DNA of 64,000 nucleotides from Pseudomonas akapageensis (GCF_011355085.1 NZ_VXCP01000022.1:62001-126000), one strand, 5' to 3'. Shown: positions 42,722 to 51,664, numbered from the stretch's first letter. Program-made: numbers and translations. Notes: generated by a model not told the origin, from the letters alone.

Positions 42722-43204
42722 TTATCTTTGATTCCAGTCGTCAGTATATTGCACATTACCATCGACGTAGTGCCAAGTGATCCGGTCATACATCAGGGAG
42801 ACCGACTCCGTATGGTTAATCTGCGACATCCCTACAATTTTGGTGTTAGGCATTCCAGGATTGACTCCCGTGATCTTCACACCTTCCAACGTCATCAGAA
42901 AGTAGGCTTCCTCCTGGCCTGCATCATTGATGCGATACCAGCGGATCTCCGCTGATTTCAAAGTCTGGCCTTTAGCTACTGCTTTATACAGGTAGGGGCT
43001 GGACGAATCGAATTCTTTTTCGATCATCATGGCTGAGTGAGAGCGCGTACCAGTAATTTTTCCCGTGCTGTTGTCTACAGGGATGTTTAACCCATGACTG
43101 AATCCGATAACTTCAATGCTACCTTCTCTGTCCTGAACATCAACAGAGCCTATGATTTTAGCGCCAGCATCATCGTTTAGCCACATGTACGCCGGAATTG
43201 GCAT
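42722..43204 (-). CDS. hcp: Hcp family type VI secretion tube protein
   Basis: 160 residues. Characteristic Hcp blocks: PAYMWLNDDAGAKIIGSVDV at the N-terminus, IEVIGFSHGLNIPVD, and LMTLEGVKITGVNPG with SLMYDRITWHYVDGN at the C-terminus. Hexamers of Hcp form the inner tube of the T6SS, and small effectors travel inside it. No other T6SS structural gene is near, so this is an orphan hcp that presumably serves a remote apparatus. Transcribed toward the effector/immunity genes with a terminator between. Confidence 0.93.
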   Translation of the reverse strand: MPIPAYMWLNDDAGAKIIGSVDVQDREGSIEVIGFSHGLNIPVDNSTGKITGTRSHSAMMIEKEFDSSSPYLYKAVAKGQTLKSAEIRWYRINDAGQEEAYFLMTLEGVKITGVNPGMPNTKIVGMSQINHTESVSLMYDRITWHYVDGNVQYTDDWNQR

Positions 43205-43491
43205 GGTGAACTCCTTTTCGATTCAAATTGTTGGAAGTTGGAAGTGTATCGAAAGATTAGAGGTATAGTGTTTGGTGTTGGGCGCAGTCAAGGTTTTAAA
43301 TGTAAGGCGGTGTAAATGATATGGGCAAACCGTTAAAAGAAGTTTCCAGCCTAAACTTGCGGCGAATGGGTCCCCAATCTCCGTTATCTGCTGCTCTCGT
43401 GGTTTTCCCGGTGATTGTGTAGCGGCGCAGGGGGCCAGCGAGCTAACCTCAATGGGCCGCTATCACAATAAAAATCAGAGAAGCCCGCTCC

Positions 43492-44421
43492 ATGGACCGT
43501 TTACTCAGCATTGAAGCCTTCGTGCGCGTCGCCGAAACCGGCAACTTCGCCAAGGCTGCCCTGCAGCTGGGCGTGACCCGTTCGGTGATCACCCATCGCA
43601 TCCAGCAGCTGGAGCAGTTCATCAATGCGCCGCTGTTTCACCGTAGCACCCGGCATGTGCGGTTGTCGGAGGTCGGCGAGACTTATTACAAGGAATGCGC
43701 CGACATGGTCGCGAACTTCAATTCGCTGACCGAGCACATGCGCGAACTGCGTGCCAAGCCCACCGGCAAGCTGCGCATACAAATGCTCCCGGGCTTTGCC
43801 ATCGGCCACTTCGGCCGCATGCTCGCCGAGTTTACCCGGCGTTACCCGGACATAGAGGTCGATGTCATCGTCAACGACCGTGTCGTCGACCCGATCGAGG
43901 AGGGCTTCGATGTTGCCTTCCAGATGTTCCCGCCCATGGCCGAGACCCTGATCGAGCGCAAGCTGTTCAGCGTCAGGCGGTTGTTCTGCATGTCGCCCGA
44001 ATATGCCGCCCACTTCGGCACGCCGCAGCATCCCCAGGAGTTGCTGCAGCACAAGATCGCCCTGTACGAAGGTTATCCCTCGCGCAATAAATGGGTGTTC
44101 CACCAGGGTGGCGAGCAGGTGGAGTTGATCCTGCCGGGCCAGGTGCGCTCGAACTCCGTGCACCTGCTGCGCGATTACGCGGCCACGGGTGTATGCATTG
44201 TTTGCCTGCCGACACTGGTGGCCAGCGACGACCTGCTCAGCGGCAAGCTGGTGCCGGTGTTGACGGATTATGCGTTGTCTTCGTTCAACTTCTCCGCGGT
44301 GTATCCCGCCACCCAGCGCCGGGCGTTGAAGGTGCGCACGTTGATCGATTTCCTGGTGGAAAACTTCGGTGATGAACCCCCGTGGGACCTGCCGTTGCTC
44401 GAGCGTGGCTGGGTCCGCTGA
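43492..44421 (+). CDS. LysR regulator of the hydroquinone operon
   Basis: 309 residues. HTH at 1-60 (MDRLLSIEAFVRVAETGNFA; GVTRSVITHRIQQLEQFINA) and an effector-binding domain of the CrgA-like subgroup (PTGKLRIQMLPGFAIGHFGR). It precedes hapC on the same strand by 126 bp. Most LysR activators are divergent from their targets, so the co-directional order is slightly unusual, but a control role over the following operon is still the best guess. The inducer could be hydroquinone or a ring-cleavage product. Confidence 0.85.
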   Translation: MDRLLSIEAFVRVAETGNFAKAALQLGVTRSVITHRIQQLEQFINAPLFHRSTRHVRLSEVGETYYKECADMVANFNSLTEHMRELRAKPTGKLRIQMLPGFAIGHFGRMLAEFTRRYPDIEVDVIVNDRVVDPIEEGFDVAFQMFPPMAETLIERKLFSVRRLFCMSPEYAAHFGTPQHPQELLQHKIALYEGYPSRNKWVFHQGGEQVELILPGQVRSNSVHLLRDYAATGVCIVCLPTLVASDDLLSGKLVPVLTDYALSSFNFSAVYPATQRRALKVRTLIDFLVENFGDEPPWDLPLLERGWVR

Positions 44422-44505
44422 AGGGCGTATAGCCCGGCAATGTTCGCGTTTTGCAAACACTGTTGTCGCCCGCTGTGTGATTGTTCGAGACGCTGATGCG
44501 CCGTA

Positions 44506-44520
44506 ACGTTGCTTCAACGT
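44506..44520. promoter_or_regulatory. Palindrome upstream of hapC, possible operator
   Basis: ACGTTG-CTT-CAACGT is a perfect 6-3-6 inverted repeat ending 27 bp before the hapC start. Its position in the likely 5' leader or near the transcription start suggests a regulator site. Confidence 0.35.
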
Positions 44521-44547
44521 CATACAACAACAAAAGCGGTGAAAGTG

Positions 44548-45042
44548 ATGAGTACAGCTGCAATCGAAACGGTTTTCGGCTCGCTGGAAAACTACAGTAA
44601 AGGGTCGGTTGAAATCATCAGCGGCAAGGCCAGCCACTACGCCTTCTCGAACATCTTCGAAGTCGCGGAAAAATCCGCTCCCTACGAAAAAGTCATCGTC
44701 GGCCTGAACCTCGGCTACGTCATCGAAACCCTGCGCGCCGAGGGCCAGTCGCCCTGGTTCACGGCGGCCCACGATGAGTTCGCCGTGATCATGGACGGCG
44801 AAGTGCGCGTGGATTTTCTCAAGCTGGACGAGCCGTTGACGGACGGCGAGGGCACCCGCCTGGCGGGGGAAATGCCTCTCGGCAAACCCATGGGCTATGT
44901 GCTGCTCAAGCGTGGTCATCAGTGCCTGTTGCCCGCCGGCAGTGCTTATCGCTTTGACAGTAGCCGCCCGGGGGTGGTGTTACTGCAAACCATCAGAGGT
45001 CCGCTGTCGGTGGTGAAATGGGCAGACATCTGCCTGAAGTGA
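44548..45042 (+). CDS. hapC: Hydroquinone 1,2-dioxygenase, small subunit
   Basis: 164 residues from ATG 44548. The sequence (IETVFGSLENYSKGSVEIIS; KVIVGLNLGYVIETLRAEGQ; SPWFTAAHDEFAVIMDGEVR) follows the cupin-like small subunit HapC/PnpC of the two-subunit hydroquinone dioxygenases. In the known enzymes the small subunit supports the iron-bearing large subunit. It opens a seven-gene operon. Confidence 0.88.
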   Translation: MSTAAIETVFGSLENYSKGSVEIISGKASHYAFSNIFEVAEKSAPYEKVIVGLNLGYVIETLRAEGQSPWFTAAHDEFAVIMDGEVRVDFLKLDEPLTDGEGTRLAGEMPLGKPMGYVLLKRGHQCLLPAGSAYRFDSSRPGVVLLQTIRGPLSVVKWADICLK

Positions 45043-45099
45043 ATCAACGCAACCTCTCTGCCCACCTTCCGTCGACCACAAGATCCAGAGGAAATTGTC

Positions 45100-46119
45100 A
45101 TGGCCATGCTTGAAACCGCCGCCGATCCCAGCGCTTTTGCCGCCGATGAGGTCCAGGCCAGTTCACCCCACGCCGTTACCGGTTATCGCTCCTTCAAACT
45201 GGGCGCCTTCGAGCTTTCTCGCGACGAATACTTCGCCCATATCCAATGGCCGGCCAAGGGTGAAACCCGTTCGCACCTGATCCCGGTCGATGCCTTCCTG
45301 CGCGCCATGATGCGCGATGTGGCCTGGGGTTTTTTCTATGGCTGGGTCAACTTCGACCACGTCATCGGCACCCGCAACTACTACGGTAAAGTCGACCTTT
45401 ACGCGGGCACCTTCAATGGCGTGCTGAAAGCGGCGGGCGTCAATTACACGGAAAACTTCGAAACGCCGAAGATCATGGCGACCTTCAAGGCCATTCTGCG
45501 TGACTGGACCAACGCCACCTTCGACCCTTTTGCCGCTCCCGAGGAAACCGGTTCGGCGTTTGGCCGCAAGAACGGCGACAACATCGAAGCCATCGAGCGC
45601 TTCCGGATCGCCACTAAACGGATGCCGGGCCTGCCCGACGATTCACCGCTGCGCGATGATCTGCCGGTCAACCGCCAGTTCGCCGATGTGTCTCAGGAAG
45701 AACCTGAAATCCATGCGGCCGAGGGCTTCGAAGGCCAGTTGCACGCGTTCAGCCTGTTCAAGTACCTGTCGCGCTCGGACGTGACCTGGAACCCCTCAGT
45801 GACTTCGGTGTGCAAGGCCAGCCTGTTCTGCCCGACCACCGAGGAATTCATCCTGCCGGTGTTCCATGGCAACGACCGCATCGAATGGTTCCTGCAGCTC
45901 TCCGATGAAATCATCTGGGACGTCGGCGACAAGGAAAACGGCAACCCGCGCGCCCGCATCACCATGCGTGCCGGCGACATCTGCGCCATGCCTGCCGACA
46001 TTCGCCACCAGGGTTACTCGACCAAACGCTCGATGCTGCTGGTCTGGGAAAACGCCACGCCGAACCTGCCGCAACGCTATGAGAGCGGCGAGCTGAAGCC
46101 GTATCCGGCCGAGTTCTGA
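45100..46119 (+). CDS. hapD: Hydroquinone 1,2-dioxygenase, large catalytic subunit
   Basis: 339 residues, AGAGGAAA upstream of ATG 45100. The Fe(II) ligand set known for the PnpD/HapD type can be read at the same numbers: His256, Asn258 and Glu262 in VFHGNDRIEWFLQL, and His303 in DIRHQGYS. The enzyme opens the hydroquinone ring to 4-hydroxymuconic semialdehyde. It works with the small subunit encoded upstream and the dehydrogenase encoded downstream. Confidence 0.93.
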   Translation: MAMLETAADPSAFAADEVQASSPHAVTGYRSFKLGAFELSRDEYFAHIQWPAKGETRSHLIPVDAFLRAMMRDVAWGFFYGWVNFDHVIGTRNYYGKVDLYAGTFNGVLKAAGVNYTENFETPKIMATFKAILRDWTNATFDPFAAPEETGSAFGRKNGDNIEAIERFRIATKRMPGLPDDSPLRDDLPVNRQFADVSQEEPEIHAAEGFEGQLHAFSLFKYLSRSDVTWNPSVTSVCKASLFCPTTEEFILPVFHGNDRIEWFLQLSDEIIWDVGDKENGNPRARITMRAGDICAMPADIRHQGYSTKRSMLLVWENATPNLPQRYESGELKPYPAEF

Positions 46120-46209
46120 ACCCCTGGCGGCACGGTCCTGTACCGCGCCGCCGTTTCTACCCGATTTCATGACGTTCACTGTGCCCCGGGCGCGGTGCGA
46201 GGAGACTTT

Positions 46210-47673
46210 ATGCTCAATCAATTGTTTATCGACGGCCAGTTCGTCCCGGCCGTGGCCGGTGGAACCATCGATGTGGTGTCGCCCCGTGACGGCGCGCTGA
46301 TCACCCGGATCGCCGCTGCCGAAGCAGCCGATGTCGATCTCGCTGTAGCAGCTGCCCAGCGCGCATTCCCGGCCTGGGCCGCCCTCGCGGCTGCCGAGCG
46401 CGGTCGTCTGCTGCTCAAGCTTGCGGACAAGATCGAAGAGCATGGGGAAACACTCGCCCAGCTCGAGTCGCTCGACACCGGGCACCCGATTCGTGATTCC
46501 CGTGGCCTTGACGTCCCGCGCACGGCCGCCTGCTTTCGCTACTTCGGGGGCATGGCCGACAAGATCGAAGGCTCGGTGATCCCGGTCGAAGCCGGGTTCC
46601 TCAACTATGTGCAACGCAAGCCTATCGGGGTCGTCGGCCAGATCGTGCCGTGGAATTTTCCGCTGATGTTTACCAGTTGGAAAATGGGGCCGGCACTGGC
46701 GGCGGGCAACACCGTGGTGATCAAGCCTTCGGAAATCACCCCGTTGTCGACCTTGTATATCGCGCAATTGATGAAAGAGGTCGGCTTCCCCGACGGCGTG
46801 GTCAACGTCGTGCCCGGCTATGGTCACACCGCTGGCCAGCGCCTGGCCGAGCATCAGGACGTCGGCAAGATTGCTTTCACCGGCTCCACTGCCACCGGTC
46901 GGCGCATCGTCGAGGCGTCCCAAGGTAATCTCAAGCGTATCCAGTTGGAGCTGGGCGGCAAGGGCGCCAACATTGTGTTTGACGATGCCAACCTGGACGC
47001 GGCGGTCAATGGCGCGGCCTGGGCGATTTTCCATAACCAGGGCCAGGCCTGCATCGCCGGTTCGCGCCTGATCCTGCATGAGAATATCGCCGATCAGTTC
47101 CTCGAGCGCTTTATCAGCCTGGCGCGTTCGATCCGTCTGGGCGACCCGATGGACCCAGAGACCGAGATGGGGCCGCTGACCTCGGCCCTGCACCGTGACC
47201 GCGTGCTGGCCTACGTCGACATCGCCCGCGAGCAGGGCGGGCGCATCCTCACCGGTGGCAAGGCGCCGCAGGACCCGGCCCTGGCCAACGGCTTCTATGT
47301 CGAACCAACCGTGGTCGAGGCACAGCCCGGCGACCGGGTGGCCCAGGAGGAGGTCTTCGGGCCGTTCGTCACTGTGCTGCGTTTCAAGACCGACGAAGAG
47401 GCCCTGGCCATCGCCAACAGCACCGAGTACGGTTTGGGTAGCGGCTTGTGGACGCAGAACCTGAGCCGCGCGCACAAGCTGGCTGATGCCATTCACGCTG
47501 GCATGTGCTGGATCAACTGCTACAAGCGGGTCAATCCGGGCAGCCCGTTCGGTGGCGTGGGGCAGTCCGGCTACGGCCGGGAAATGGGTTTCGAGGCCAT
47601 CCATGACTACACTGAAGCGCGCTCGGTGTGGGTCAATGTGGATGCCAGAATCGCCCCTCACTTCGCCCGCTGA
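46210..47673 (+). CDS. hapE: 4-hydroxymuconic semialdehyde dehydrogenase
   Basis: 487 residues from ATG 46210 (GAGGAGA upstream). An aldehyde dehydrogenase with the catalytic cysteine in NQGQACIAGSRLI, the general-base glutamate in LELGGKGANIVFDD, and the NAD loop FTGSTATGRRI. In the hap/pnp pathway this enzyme oxidises 4-hydroxymuconic semialdehyde to maleylacetate. The substrate is assigned by operon position, since the fold alone covers many aldehydes. Confidence 0.9.
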   Translation: MLNQLFIDGQFVPAVAGGTIDVVSPRDGALITRIAAAEAADVDLAVAAAQRAFPAWAALAAAERGRLLLKLADKIEEHGETLAQLESLDTGHPIRDSRGLDVPRTAACFRYFGGMADKIEGSVIPVEAGFLNYVQRKPIGVVGQIVPWNFPLMFTSWKMGPALAAGNTVVIKPSEITPLSTLYIAQLMKEVGFPDGVVNVVPGYGHTAGQRLAEHQDVGKIAFTGSTATGRRIVEASQGNLKRIQLELGGKGANIVFDDANLDAAVNGAAWAIFHNQGQACIAGSRLILHENIADQFLERFISLARSIRLGDPMDPETEMGPLTSALHRDRVLAYVDIAREQGGRILTGGKAPQDPALANGFYVEPTVVEAQPGDRVAQEEVFGPFVTVLRFKTDEEALAIANSTEYGLGSGLWTQNLSRAHKLADAIHAGMCWINCYKRVNPGSPFGGVGQSGYGREMGFEAIHDYTEARSVWVNVDARIAPHFAR

Positions 47674-47682
47674 GGTGCAACC

Positions 47683-48750
47683 ATGACGCCTTTCATCTAT
47701 CAAAGCCTGCCGACCCGCGTGGTGTTCGGCTGGGGCAAGCTGACCGCCCTGGCCGAGGAAATCGACCGCCTGGGGGCCCGCCGCGCGCTGATCCTGACCA
47801 CCCCCGAACAACGGGAGATGGGTGAGCGAATCGCGACCCTGCTGGGCAATCGCGCCGCCGGTGTGTATGCCGAGGCGGTGATGCACGTGCCGCTGGAGGT
47901 GGCCCAGGCCGCCCGCGCCGAGGCGGCGCGGCTGGACGCCGATTGTTGCGTGGCCATTGGCGGCGGTTCGACCATCGGTCTGGGCAAGGCCATCGCCATG
48001 GACTCGGGGCTACCGATCGTGGCTGTGCCGACCACCTATGCCGGCTCCGAGATGACACCGATCTACGGGCTGACCGAGAACCGCCTGAAAAAGACCGGTC
48101 GCGATCCGCGAGTGCTGCCCAGGACCGTGATCTACGACCCGCAATTGACCGTGACACTGCCAGCGTCGATCTCTGCCTGTTCGGGCATGAACGCCATGGC
48201 CCACGCGGTGGAGGCCTTGTATGCCGAGGATGCCAACCCGGTCATCAGCCTGATGGCCGAGGAGTCGATACGGGCGCTGGCCGAAGCCTTGCCTGCCGTG
48301 GTCAGGGATTCGTATGACAAGCAGGCACGCAGCCAGGCCTTGTATGGCGCGTGGCTGGCAGGCATCTGCCTGGGTTCGGTGGGCATGGCCCTGCACCACA
48401 AGCTGTGCCACACACTGGGCGGTACCTTCAACCTGCCTCACGCCCAGGCCCATGCGATCGTCCTGCCCCATGCCGCGCATTACAACCATGAAGCGGCCAG
48501 GCCGGCGCTGCAGCGGGCGGCGAGGGCGCTGGGCGGCCATGAGGCCGAAGAGGTTGGCGGACTGCTGTACGCGCTGAATCAGAAACTGGGCATTCCCCTT
48601 GCACTGGCCGAGATAGGCCTGCCGGAGCAGGGCCCGGCGGAGACTGCACGGATCGCCTGTGCCAGCCCCTATTACAACCCGCGGCCGTTTGAACAGGCGC
48701 CCATCGAAGCCCTGTTGACGCGCGCCTGGAAAGGCCAGGCACCGGCCTGA
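47683..48750 (+). CDS. hapF: Maleylacetate reductase
   Basis: 355 residues, an iron-type alcohol dehydrogenase fold with CVAIGGGSTIGLGKAIAM (NAD(P)H site), VPTTYAGSEMTPIYGLTENR and KLCHTLGGTFNLPHAQAHAI (metal-site histidine region). Maleylacetate reductases of this type reduce maleylacetate to 3-oxoadipate. Nine bp after hapE. Confidence 0.93.
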   Translation: MTPFIYQSLPTRVVFGWGKLTALAEEIDRLGARRALILTTPEQREMGERIATLLGNRAAGVYAEAVMHVPLEVAQAARAEAARLDADCCVAIGGGSTIGLGKAIAMDSGLPIVAVPTTYAGSEMTPIYGLTENRLKKTGRDPRVLPRTVIYDPQLTVTLPASISACSGMNAMAHAVEALYAEDANPVISLMAEESIRALAEALPAVVRDSYDKQARSQALYGAWLAGICLGSVGMALHHKLCHTLGGTFNLPHAQAHAIVLPHAAHYNHEAARPALQRAARALGGHEAEEVGGLLYALNQKLGIPLALAEIGLPEQGPAETARIACASPYYNPRPFEQAPIEALLTRAWKGQAPA

Positions 48751-48786
48751 AAACACTGGCATTCAATTGCTCGGGACAACCAGAAC

Positions 48787-49659
48787 ATGACCGACGAAGA
48801 TCGCAGCATCGAGGCCCGCATATCCGCGCAAGCCGTGGCGAGTTTCGGTGCCAGCAGCAACCCTCGCTACCAACAGATCATGCAGAGTCTGGTGCGCCAT
48901 CTGCATGCCTTTGTCAGCGAGGTCGAGCTGACCGAAGCCGAGTGGTGGGAGGGCATCCGCTTTCTCACCGAGACCGGGCACACGTGCGACGGCGCCGTGC
49001 GCCAGGAATTCATCCTGCTGTCCGATACCCTGGGGGTGTCGATGCTGGTCGATGCCATCAACCATCGCTTCAGCGCCAATGCCACCGACACCACCGTGTT
49101 TGGCCCGTTCTACATCGAAGGCATGCCTGAGCGCGAGTACGGTGAAAACATGGCGTTGACCGAAGGCGTTCCTGCATTAGTGCGCGGGCAGGTGCTCGAC
49201 AGCACGGGCAAACCCCTGGCTGGCGCGGTGCTGGATGTCTGGCAAACCGCGGAAAACGGCATGTATTCAGGCCAGGACAGCGCTCAACCCCACGGCAACC
49301 TGCGCGGCCGCTACCGGACCGATGCAGAGGGTCGCTTCGCCATTCGCACCATAGTCCCGGTTTGCTACCCGATACCCACCGACGGCCCGGTCGGGCGCAT
49401 GCTGCGTGCCGCCAACCGCCATGCCTGGCGACCGGCGCACCTGCACTTCATGATCGATGCCCCGGGGCAGCGCAGGTTGGTTACCCACCTGTTCAACAGC
49501 GACGATCCGTACCTGGATTCCGATGCGGTGTTCGGGGTCAAGCAATCCCTGCAGGTCGAGTACCGGGACATGCCCGGCGACGGCGAGCTGGCCAAGGCCT
49601 TTGGCTTCAACGTGCCGTTCAAGAGTGCGTATTACGATTTCGTGCTGGAGCCGGTGTAA
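48787..49659 (+). CDS. hapG: Hydroxyquinol 1,2-dioxygenase-like intradiol dioxygenase
   Basis: 290 residues. N-terminal dimerisation helices to about 100, then the catalytic barrel. Fe(III) ligands of the intradiol class are visible: Tyr in GNLRGRYRTDA, Tyr in VPVCYPIPTDGPVG, and two His in WRPAHLHFMIDA. The motif set is of the hydroxyquinol type. It would open 1,2,4-benzenetriol to maleylacetate, joining the main route before the reductase, so both hydroquinone and its hydroxylated form can enter. Confidence 0.9.
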   Translation: MTDEDRSIEARISAQAVASFGASSNPRYQQIMQSLVRHLHAFVSEVELTEAEWWEGIRFLTETGHTCDGAVRQEFILLSDTLGVSMLVDAINHRFSANATDTTVFGPFYIEGMPEREYGENMALTEGVPALVRGQVLDSTGKPLAGAVLDVWQTAENGMYSGQDSAQPHGNLRGRYRTDAEGRFAIRTIVPVCYPIPTDGPVGRMLRAANRHAWRPAHLHFMIDAPGQRRLVTHLFNSDDPYLDSDAVFGVKQSLQVEYRDMPGDGELAKAFGFNVPFKSAYYDFVLEPV

Positions 49660-49662
49660 GCC

Positions 49663-49974
49663 ATGAATCAGTTCTTTGCAGTGTTCGCCACGGATAAACC
49701 GGGGGTTCTGGCCTTGCGCCAACAGTTGCGGGCGTCTCACCGGGCTTACCTGCGCGCAAGCGATGCCCACAACGTCATCGTGCGCCTGGGCGGCCCCACC
49801 CTCGATGCCGCTGGTCAGGCCATGAATGGCACGCTATTGGTCGTTGAAGCCAGGGGACTGGCGGAGGTGGAGCAATTCGTCGAGGCCGATCCCTATGCAC
49901 AGGCCGGTCTGTTCGCCCATGTCGAGATTCGCCCCTGGAACTGGAGCCTGGGCAATCCGGAGCTGCGGGGCTGA
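49663..49974 (+). CDS. YciI-like protein
   Basis: 103 residues of the ferredoxin-like YciI fold: FFAVFATDKPGVLALRQQL, a conserved His in RASHRAYLRA, GTLLVVEARGLAEVEQFVEA and DPYAQAGLFAHVEIRPW. Several YciI proteins are dehalogenase or muconolactone-isomerase-like catalysts in aromatic pathways. Start 4 bp after hapG. It occupies the place of an accessory gene of the hap cluster; its exact role is unknown. Confidence 0.85.
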   Translation: MNQFFAVFATDKPGVLALRQQLRASHRAYLRASDAHNVIVRLGGPTLDAAGQAMNGTLLVVEARGLAEVEQFVEADPYAQAGLFAHVEIRPWNWSLGNPELRG

Positions 49975-49977
49975 AGC

Positions 49978-50307
49978 ATGAGCACGATCATTCTGTGCCA
50001 ACTGGACGACATCGCGGACGGCGGCGCCCTGGGGTTGCCGCAGCATACCCAGCGCAGTCCGCAGGGGTTGGTGGCGGTGCGGCGGGGGGATCAGGCGTGG
50101 GTTTATGTCAATCGCTGCCCGCATTTTTCAGTGCCGTTGAACTATCACCCCGAGGTGTTCTGCACCTATCGCGGCCAAGTGTTGATGTGCGCGCATCACA
50201 GCGCGATGTTCAGTTTTGAATCGGGAATGTGCGTTGATGGGCCGTGCAAGGGAGCGGCGCTGGAGCAGGTGCCCGTCCAACTGATCGACGGTAAATTGCA
50301 GATGTAG
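49978..50307 (+). CDS. Rieske [2Fe-2S] ferredoxin
   Basis: 109 residues. The cluster ligands read C-P-H (VNRCPHFSVP) and C-x2-H (LMCAHHSAMF), the Rieske pattern. The domain is of the small soluble ferredoxin type. In intradiol/extradiol pathways such ferredoxins can reactivate oxidised iron in the dioxygenase; that role is inferred from position as the last gene of the operon. Start 3 bp after the YciI-like gene. Confidence 0.9.
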   Translation: MSTIILCQLDDIADGGALGLPQHTQRSPQGLVAVRRGDQAWVYVNRCPHFSVPLNYHPEVFCTYRGQVLMCAHHSAMFSFESGMCVDGPCKGAALEQVPVQLIDGKLQM

Positions 50308-50319
50308 CATGGGATCAAA

Positions 50320-50410
50320 CTGTGGGAGCGGGCTTGCCCGCGATTGCATCACCGCAGTGTGTCAGAAGAACTGCGGTGTCCGCATCGCTGGCAAGCCAGC
50401 TCCCACAGGG
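50320..50410. repeat. REP pair after the hydroquinone operon
   Basis: TGTGGGAGCGGGCTTGCCCG at 50321 and the inverted GCATCGCTGGCAAGCCAGCT ending in TCCCACAGGG at 50410. The two arms belong to slightly different subtypes of the same palindrome. The pair lies between the operon and the convergent GST gene. Confidence 0.9.
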
Positions 50411-50429
50411 GAAGGGTATGTCTCAGGAC

Positions 50430-51035
50430 TCAGATCAACCCTTCCGCCTTCAACGCCTGCTGCACGGCCGGGCGTGCGCCGACGCGTTTCTGGAAGGCCG
50501 CCACGGTCGTGTAGGGCGCCAGGTCGATGCCCATGTGCCCGGTCCAGTTGACGATGGTGAACAGGTAGGCATCCGCCACCGTGAACTGGTTCCCGGTGAG
50601 GTAGTCCTTGCCCCCCAGGCTCTTGTCGATGAACTCGAGGCGACGGCCGATGGCGGCTATGGCGCTTGCCTTGGTTTCATCCGGAGTGGTGGGATTGAAC
50701 AGCGGTGAAAAGTTCTTGTGCAGCTCGGTACCGATGAAATTAAGCCATTCCTGCACGCGGGCGCGCTCCAGTGTCCCGGCCGCAGGCAGCAGGCCGGCCG
50801 CCGGTTTCTGGTCAGCCAGGAACTGGACGATGGCCGGCCCTTCGGTGAGCCGCTCGCCATTGTCCATTTGCAGGACCGGGATGTAGCCCTTGGGATTGAT
50901 GCCGTAGAAGTCGGCGCCGCCGGCAGTGGTGTGGCTCTTGAGGTCAACCTTCTCGGTTTCATGGGGCAGGCCCAGTTCGCAGAGCACGATGTGGGGCGAA
51001 AGCGAACAGGCACCAGGGGAGTAGTAGAGCTTCAT
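50430..51035 (-). CDS. gstA: Glutathione S-transferase (beta class)
   Basis: 201 residues from ATG 51035 (GGAGA upstream). The beta-class signature is clear: MKLYYSPGACSLSPHIVLCE with the Cys near residue 10, NPKGYIPVLQMDNGERLTEG (glutathione loop) and the C-terminal FTVADAYLFTIVNW block. Beta-class GSTs bind glutathione and conjugate or reduce electrophiles. It is oriented toward the hydroquinone operon with REP elements between, so a functional link is not shown. Confidence 0.93.
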   Translation of the reverse strand: MKLYYSPGACSLSPHIVLCELGLPHETEKVDLKSHTTAGGADFYGINPKGYIPVLQMDNGERLTEGPAIVQFLADQKPAAGLLPAAGTLERARVQEWLNFIGTELHKNFSPLFNPTTPDETKASAIAAIGRRLEFIDKSLGGKDYLTGNQFTVADAYLFTIVNWTGHMGIDLAPYTTVAAFQKRVGARPAVQQALKAEGLI

Positions 51036-51124
51036 GTCTTCTCCATATCGACAGGGGATGCGGGTCGGTTGTACAGCATAGCTGCGCAAACCGAATCCGC
51101 TACTGCAAGTGCAGGGCAGTGGAC

Positions 51125-51664
51125 CTATGCCTCGATTGCTACCTCGGCAGCCGGGATGACGGCGGCTCGTTTACCGAAGCTCGTCATGTTGCCCAGCGTC
51201 ATGTTGTGATGGGCGGTTATCTGCGCTGCACGCAGGACGCCGTTATCCACCGTCGAGTGCGCATCGGCGACCAGCACCACCTCGTAGCCCAGTGCCAGGG
51301 CTCGCCGCGTCGTGGTGTCGACGCAGAATTCGCTCTGCAGGCCGCAGATAATCAAACGGCTGATTCCCCGCTCCTCTAGCCTGTGGCTCAGCTCGGTGCG
51401 GTTAAAGGAGTCCGGGGTGGACTTGCGAACGCGAAGGTCGTCCGGCATTGCCGTCAGCCCGGTGGCGAGCTGCCAGCCTTCGGTATCGAACTGCAGTGAT
51501 CCGCTGTCTTCTTCGTGCTGGATCAGCACGACCGGCGCACCGGCAGCCCTGGCCCTCGCGGCAAGGGCATTGATTCTTTCAATGATCGGGTCGATATCGA
51601 AAGCGGCTTCTGCACCGGAGCAAAGTGCATGCTGGACGTCGATGATCAACAGGGCAGTGGTCAT
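51125..51664 (-). CDS. Isochorismatase-family cysteine hydrolase
   Basis: 179 residues from ATG 51664 (AAGGAAG upstream). Catalytic triad positions: Asp in LIIDVQHALC, Lys in RVRKSTPDSFNRTEL and Cys in ICGLQSEFCVDTT. This nicotinamidase-like fold hydrolyses small amides or N-carbamoyl compounds; the substrate is not identifiable. Monocistronic. Confidence 0.9.
   Translation of the reverse strand: MTTALLIIDVQHALCSGAEAAFDIDPIIERINALAARARAAGAPVVLIQHEEDSGSLQFDTEGWQLATGLTAMPDDLRVRKSTPDSFNRTELSHRLEERGISRLIICGLQSEFCVDTTTRRALALGYEVVLVADAHSTVDNGVLRAAQITAHHNMTLGNMTSFGKRAAVIPAAEVAIEA

Noticed and set aside
45796..47886. A long minus-strand frame opposite hapD/hapE
   Set aside because: Shadow of strong GC-biased genes; no start site and an unnatural composition.
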